Part shown: positions 60,680 to 64,000 of the stretch, piece after piece
Position numbering within the stretch: position 1 is the stretch's first letter
How the letters are laid out: each line of letters starts with the position of its first letter
NCBI GenBank assembly: GCA_028023455.1
Contig: JAQFVV010012978.1
Span: 289,192-353,191, forward strand
DNA length: 64,000 nucleotides
Direction of reading: 5' to 3'
From: Epiperipatus broadwayi
Lineage: Eukaryota; Onychophora; Udeonychophora; Euonychophora; Peripatidae
Program-made: the position numbers and the translations under genes
The notes under the pieces: generated by a model
The model's input: only the letters and a program-made list of their open reading frames with translations
Told to the model about the DNA's origin: nothing
The model's database searches: none

Positions 60680-61109
60680 ATGTGCTTAAGTGTATCAGTG
60701 TTATGAGATAGAGTGGAAAGTGGTGAGTCGTGTGAAAGTCTGTACTCATATATATTTCATATATAGACACAGGTATATAATAAGCCTGTGTTTTAGTTAT
60801 TATAATTTATTTTTGAATATTCACTATTAAAATACCAAATAAAAAATCATTAAAGGTTTTATAACTTAGTTATTTTATTTTCGATTATTAAAAAAAAACA
60901 TCTAAATGATACATACATGCTTGTATTTAGTATATAGTCAAAGAATTTAAAACTAACTAATAATCACCAAGAAATTGTTTTATTATAATTTGTATTTAAA
61001 ATCAAAATGATTATAAATTATTAATGACAATTTCTCCTATATAAAAGCACAAGTACGGTTTAATAGGAGAAGAATAACATTTTGTGTAAATATATTTAAT
61101 TTGTATGGG

Positions 61110-61370
61110 TGGCTGAAGAGTTGGAGGTTGGAATAGATTGAAGTCTGTCCATTAAAGATTTGCTATCTTAATATAAAGTGAGCATTGATTATATATGTGT
61201 GTGAGAGATGATAATCTGAACCAACTGATGAGTGCTAGTTCAGCACGAAATACGTTTATTTGTGATTTTTGATCTTTTCTACATGTGTGTGTGGACATGT
61301 GTATCAGTGAAATGAGATAGTGTGGATAGTTGTAAGATGCTTGAAGGTCGGAGTTCAAATCCCCTATATT
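61110..61370 (+). repeat. Third copy of the hammerhead-bearing repeat, with tRNA-like 3' end
   Basis: It is collinear with the right arm at 60500-60730 (GATTGAAGTCTGTCCATTAA, GATGATAATCTGAACCAA, GAGATAGTGTGGA). It ends in GTAAGATGCTTGAAGGTCGGAGTTCAAATCCCC. GTTCAAATCC (61352-61361) matches a pol III box B (GTTCGAANCC). The end thus looks tRNA-derived, as in SINEs. The combination recalls the schistosome Sm-alpha family, which carries both pol III boxes and a hammerhead. Confidence 0.65.
61206..61265 (+). ncRNA. Hammerhead ribozyme candidate, copy C (perfect stem II)
   Basis: CTGATGA (61225-61231), perfect 5-bp stem II GTGCT/AGCAC with loop AGTTC, GAAA (61247-61250). The core is the strict consensus, including the G-C pair at the base of stem II. 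Stem III (61250-61257) has one mismatch compared with copy B and A17 is at 61258. Proximal stem I AACCA/UUUGU-type pairing has one mismatch. It may be weakly active or recently decayed. Confidence 0.7.
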
Positions 61371-61679
61371 TATAAATAAATAAAAATAAGCCTTTTTTAC
61401 AACAGTGAAAAAAAATTCCTATTTATAATTATAATTAGAATAACTTGGACAATATAATGAATGACTCCATGCAAAATAATACTTTTATTTTACAGATGTA
61501 AGAAGTTAGTGTTGAACTACTAAAAGGAATAACACATTTACAGGATCAAAATGATGCTAATATATATTTTAAATTCTAAATACAATACTCAAAGTTAAAT
61601 TTTTATAATTGGAAAATGTGTATCATTAATAGATGATCCAATCATAATTTCAGCTATTTCACTGATGAATTAATTATAC
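61371..61679. other. AT-rich, nothing recognised
   Basis: Spacer between the ribozyme-bearing repeat and the second Penelope-like remnant. No features. Confidence 0.45.
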
Positions 61680-62570
61680 CAGAAATACAAACCATGGAGT
61701 TATACTATCACTATGGAACAGAGCAAAGGAAGTTTGTTCAGAAACCATTGGTTTGGAGAGTGAAAAGATTCACATAGAACAACTCTCGTGAAGAATGATT
61801 ATCCATCAGCTGTCAATGAGAAAACCTTTAATAGAGAGCAAAAAGAGATACCAAAAGGAAAAGCAGTTATTGGTACTGTAGTGTATACATATAGACCAGA
61901 AATGGCAGACAAATAAAGTCTGCAGTCAATATAACATTAAAATAGCTTTTCAATGCCATACCACACATTGAGGAATTTTAACTTCTAGAAAGCCTAAACT
62001 AGAAATGTGAAAAAAATGCATCTATAAAATACCATGTGAATGTAAAAGGAAGTATATTGGTGAGACCTTCACCCTGTTGAATAGTGATTTAAAGATCACA
62101 AACTAATAGTTAGAAAAAAAACGTACCTACAGCAACAAATCATGTATGAACTAATGAACCTATGTTCAATTGGAAAAGGACACAAATATTGGATAGAGAG
62201 GAAAAAGTGTAAAGAAGATAATTCAAAGAAGCTGTTCATATAGCAATGGCAAATAATTCTACAAGTCAATCTAGTGTGACAATGAATAATGTCTGGACAT
62301 CTCTAATTAACCTCGCTTAAAAAAAGTAATAAAAAAATTGAAGGAATCAGGAGGATTTGAACCATCCTTCATAGATAGGAATATGAAATTTCTACTGACT
62401 GCTGTTTTTGACAGAATGACTCGTTTTGGTTAGGGTATTGGCTTAAAATTTGATATTCAAGAATCTAAAGATGTAAATTTGACTCCTATGCTAATATCGT
62501 CACTGGTCAGGAGAGTCAAGAATAATACTACTCGAAACATTAAACATTCAACATTTAATGATAGATGATA
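61680..62570 (+). mobile_element. Second Penelope-like element remnant (RT thumb to GIY-YIG)
   Basis: One frame near 61785-61910 reads KNDYPSAVNEKTF… and PKGKAVIGTVVYTYR, matching the PLE segment between RT and nuclease. Near 62025-62075 another frame gives YKIPCECKRKYIGET, the GIY-YIG core of the C-x-C-G-K-Y-I-G-E-T type. Near 62220-62300 ANNSTSQSSVTMNN-like sequence fits the C-terminal tail. Frames change several times, so it is dead. It belongs to a different PLE branch from the 54.5-kb copy, as its nuclease motif differs. Confidence 0.8.
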
Positions 62571-63837
62571 GAAATAATCCATCATATTATCACATCTAAT
62601 ATATTTTCTCACAACCTTCAGGTAAAAATTGTTGAAAACATTGAAAAACTCTGAAAATTTCTCTTATTTTATATAGGTACAAAAAGACTAAACTTTGAAG
62701 GTTAAATTTTAAAGTCACATTTTTATAGATGGAGTTTCTACATTTCTTTTTAAAAAATGATGTATAACATGATTTACCTGAGATAATTCTTTATTCTAAA
62801 ATAGTATATACATGAAATGGTTGATACTCTTTAATACCTGTCCTATCTTTCACCTTGTGAAAATTCCCATAGCTTATTAGGTAAATGCTTTGTTTTAGGA
62901 AAATTACCATTAATTTTTATAATAAAATAAATTTGAATTTTTAATGAGTATTATTTACAAAAATTATTATTGTATTTGTATAAAACAATAGAGAAAAAGC
63001 AATCATAGATTGTTAACAATTGAGAAATAAAATTTATGTTTAGACTATGGTACTATGAGATACAACTACACACAAAACAGACCACCATGACATATTGGCT
63101 TTCATGATCTGTTATTATAATGTTGATTTTTTATTAGCATTATTTACAAAGAGATATAATATTCATATTAAAACATAGAAAATAAATAACTATAGATTAT
63201 AAAAAAAGAAATAAAATTGCTTATGCTTAGACTATGATGGTGTGAGACATATCTACACATGAAACAGATCAGTACTAGATATTCACTTTCAGAAATTATA
63301 TTTTATATAATTTTATATCAAAAAAATAAAGATTGTATATTCATGCGTGATAAAAAAATTGTAGCCCTAAAGTCTTTACACAATTTTCAATTGTTCAAGC
63401 CCTCCCTGTCATATTTATATAGAGAATTTAGATTTATAATCTATGTTTGTGGTAAAATAAATCTACATTAATCACTCTGTTTTTAATTACAAAACTTCTC
63501 GTACCAAAAGTCAAGAACTTGTATTTGCATTTTTCACCTTCTGCTAAGAAATTTTAAAAAACTTTTTTTACAGCTTTAAAATTCACATATATATTTTATT
63601 ATAATATTTTAATTTCAAAAAAAATTCAAAAGTTGTCAGGGTAATAGAATAAGTGGGTCTTCAAAGTATACATTGATGTGTACCTATTATGTGACTTGTG
63701 ATCTCAAAGTTTTTGAGATTACTTCAAAGTGCAAAATATAAAATGTGCTAACACACACAAGCACACAAAGCTGAAGACAAATAAGAAATGTATATATATT
63801 TATTTTATTTTATTTTTATATATATATATATTTAATT
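62571..63837. other. AT-rich, with a diverged direct repeat
   Basis: The block with ATTGTTAACAATTGAGAAATAAAATT…TTAGACTATGGT (about 62990-63065) resembles 63180-63240 (ATAGATTATAAAAAAAGAAATAAAATT…TTAGACTATGAT), separated by ~190 bp. No coding signal. Confidence 0.5.
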
Positions 63838-63885
63838 AAGTGGCTAAGCGCTTTCAAGGATCAGAACCCTCATATTCATAGCCAT
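63838..63885 (+). repeat. tRNA-like SINE fragment (weak)
   Basis: AAGTGGCTAAGCGCTTTCAAGG has a box A-like start, and GGATCAGAACCCTC resembles a decayed box B. This pair at ~20-nt spacing is a common SINE head, but no tail or second copy is seen here. Confidence 0.3.
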
Positions 63886-64000
63886 TTTGTAAATAGATAA
63901 GAAATTGATTAGGAGCAATGTAAATTTATGTAAATGAGATAGTTACGTATTCCATTTCCAGGATACTTTGTAGCAAGAGTCTTTTCTATTCAAGAAAATA

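Larger units (their letters stand above)
60010..60803. repeat. Inverted pair of hammerhead-bearing repeats with direct tail copies
   Basis: The left arm (about 60020-60252) is the inverted copy of the right arm (about 60500-60750). Both contain GATTGAAGCCTGTCC, the hammerhead core, and GAGATAGAGTGGA…GTGTGAAAGTCTGT. A second block, GTGTGAAAGTCTGTGCTCATAT…AATAAGCCTGTGTTT, follows both arms in direct orientation (60253-60335 and 60730-60803). The spacer 60336-60485 is unique in the window. Confidence 0.85.

Noticed and set aside
39486-64000. Remaining WDR75 exons
   Set aside because: I looked for peptides corresponding to the later WD repeats (NWLATVE, VTASKDG, FKVWIL-type) but saw none with acceptable splice sites. 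They may lie outside the window.

Overview
The window is a piece of a large, very AT-rich animal genome, almost certainly an invertebrate. It carries RTE-type LINEs, Penelope-like elements (PLEs) with hammerhead-type ribozyme motifs, hAT transposons and LTR retrotransposons, and no bacterial signature. I cannot name the species; an arachnid, another arthropod or a mollusc would all fit. No tRNA or rRNA gene, CRISPR array or prokaryotic operon is present.

Only one host gene is recognisable. Eight consecutive internal exons on the + strand (9405 to about 39485) encode part of the WD-repeat protein WDR75 (yeast Utp17), a nucleolar t-UTP/SSU-processome factor. All eight have AG/GT borders and compatible phases, and together give about 298 codons matching roughly residues 54 to 350 of the vertebrate protein. 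The first exon(s) lie upstream or are unrecognised. The C-terminal half must lie beyond the window, or in the last 24.5 kb as exons I could not see. Introns run from 685 bp to at least 24.5 kb.

Nearly everything else is mobile-element debris. 1-9345: an RTE LINE on the - strand split by a 2.6-kb TG...CA insertion, then a + strand RTE split by a hAT element. 9470-25690: fold-back repeats, a subterminal-hairpin DNA transposon, a decayed RTE, and two copies of one LTR, one carrying a 428-bp hAT with a perfect 8-bp duplication and the other serving as the empty site. 25760-39290: an RTE fragment, tandem repeats, fold-backs and a second hairpin transposon. 39490-47600: more LINE remains, including an RTE nested in an RTE with an 11-bp target duplication. 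47600-51900: a probable LTR element on the - strand. 52500-62600: a region rich in PLEs and ribozyme-like repeats.

The most interesting signal is at 60.0-61.4 kb. Three copies of one repeat carry hammerhead cores. In one copy (60603-60679) the full core, stem I, a minimal stem III and an AUA cleavage triplet can be drawn; another copy has a perfect stem II and a pol III box B-like 3' tail. A second repeat family (tandem units of 159 and 152 bp at 56.9-57.4 kb, further copies at 58.5 and 59.2 kb) carries a CUGAAGA-stem-GAAA motif, and a PLE 3' end carries a third type. The other theme is a high density of long inverted repeats, at least seven with arms of 60 to 340 bp, mostly inside WDR75 introns.
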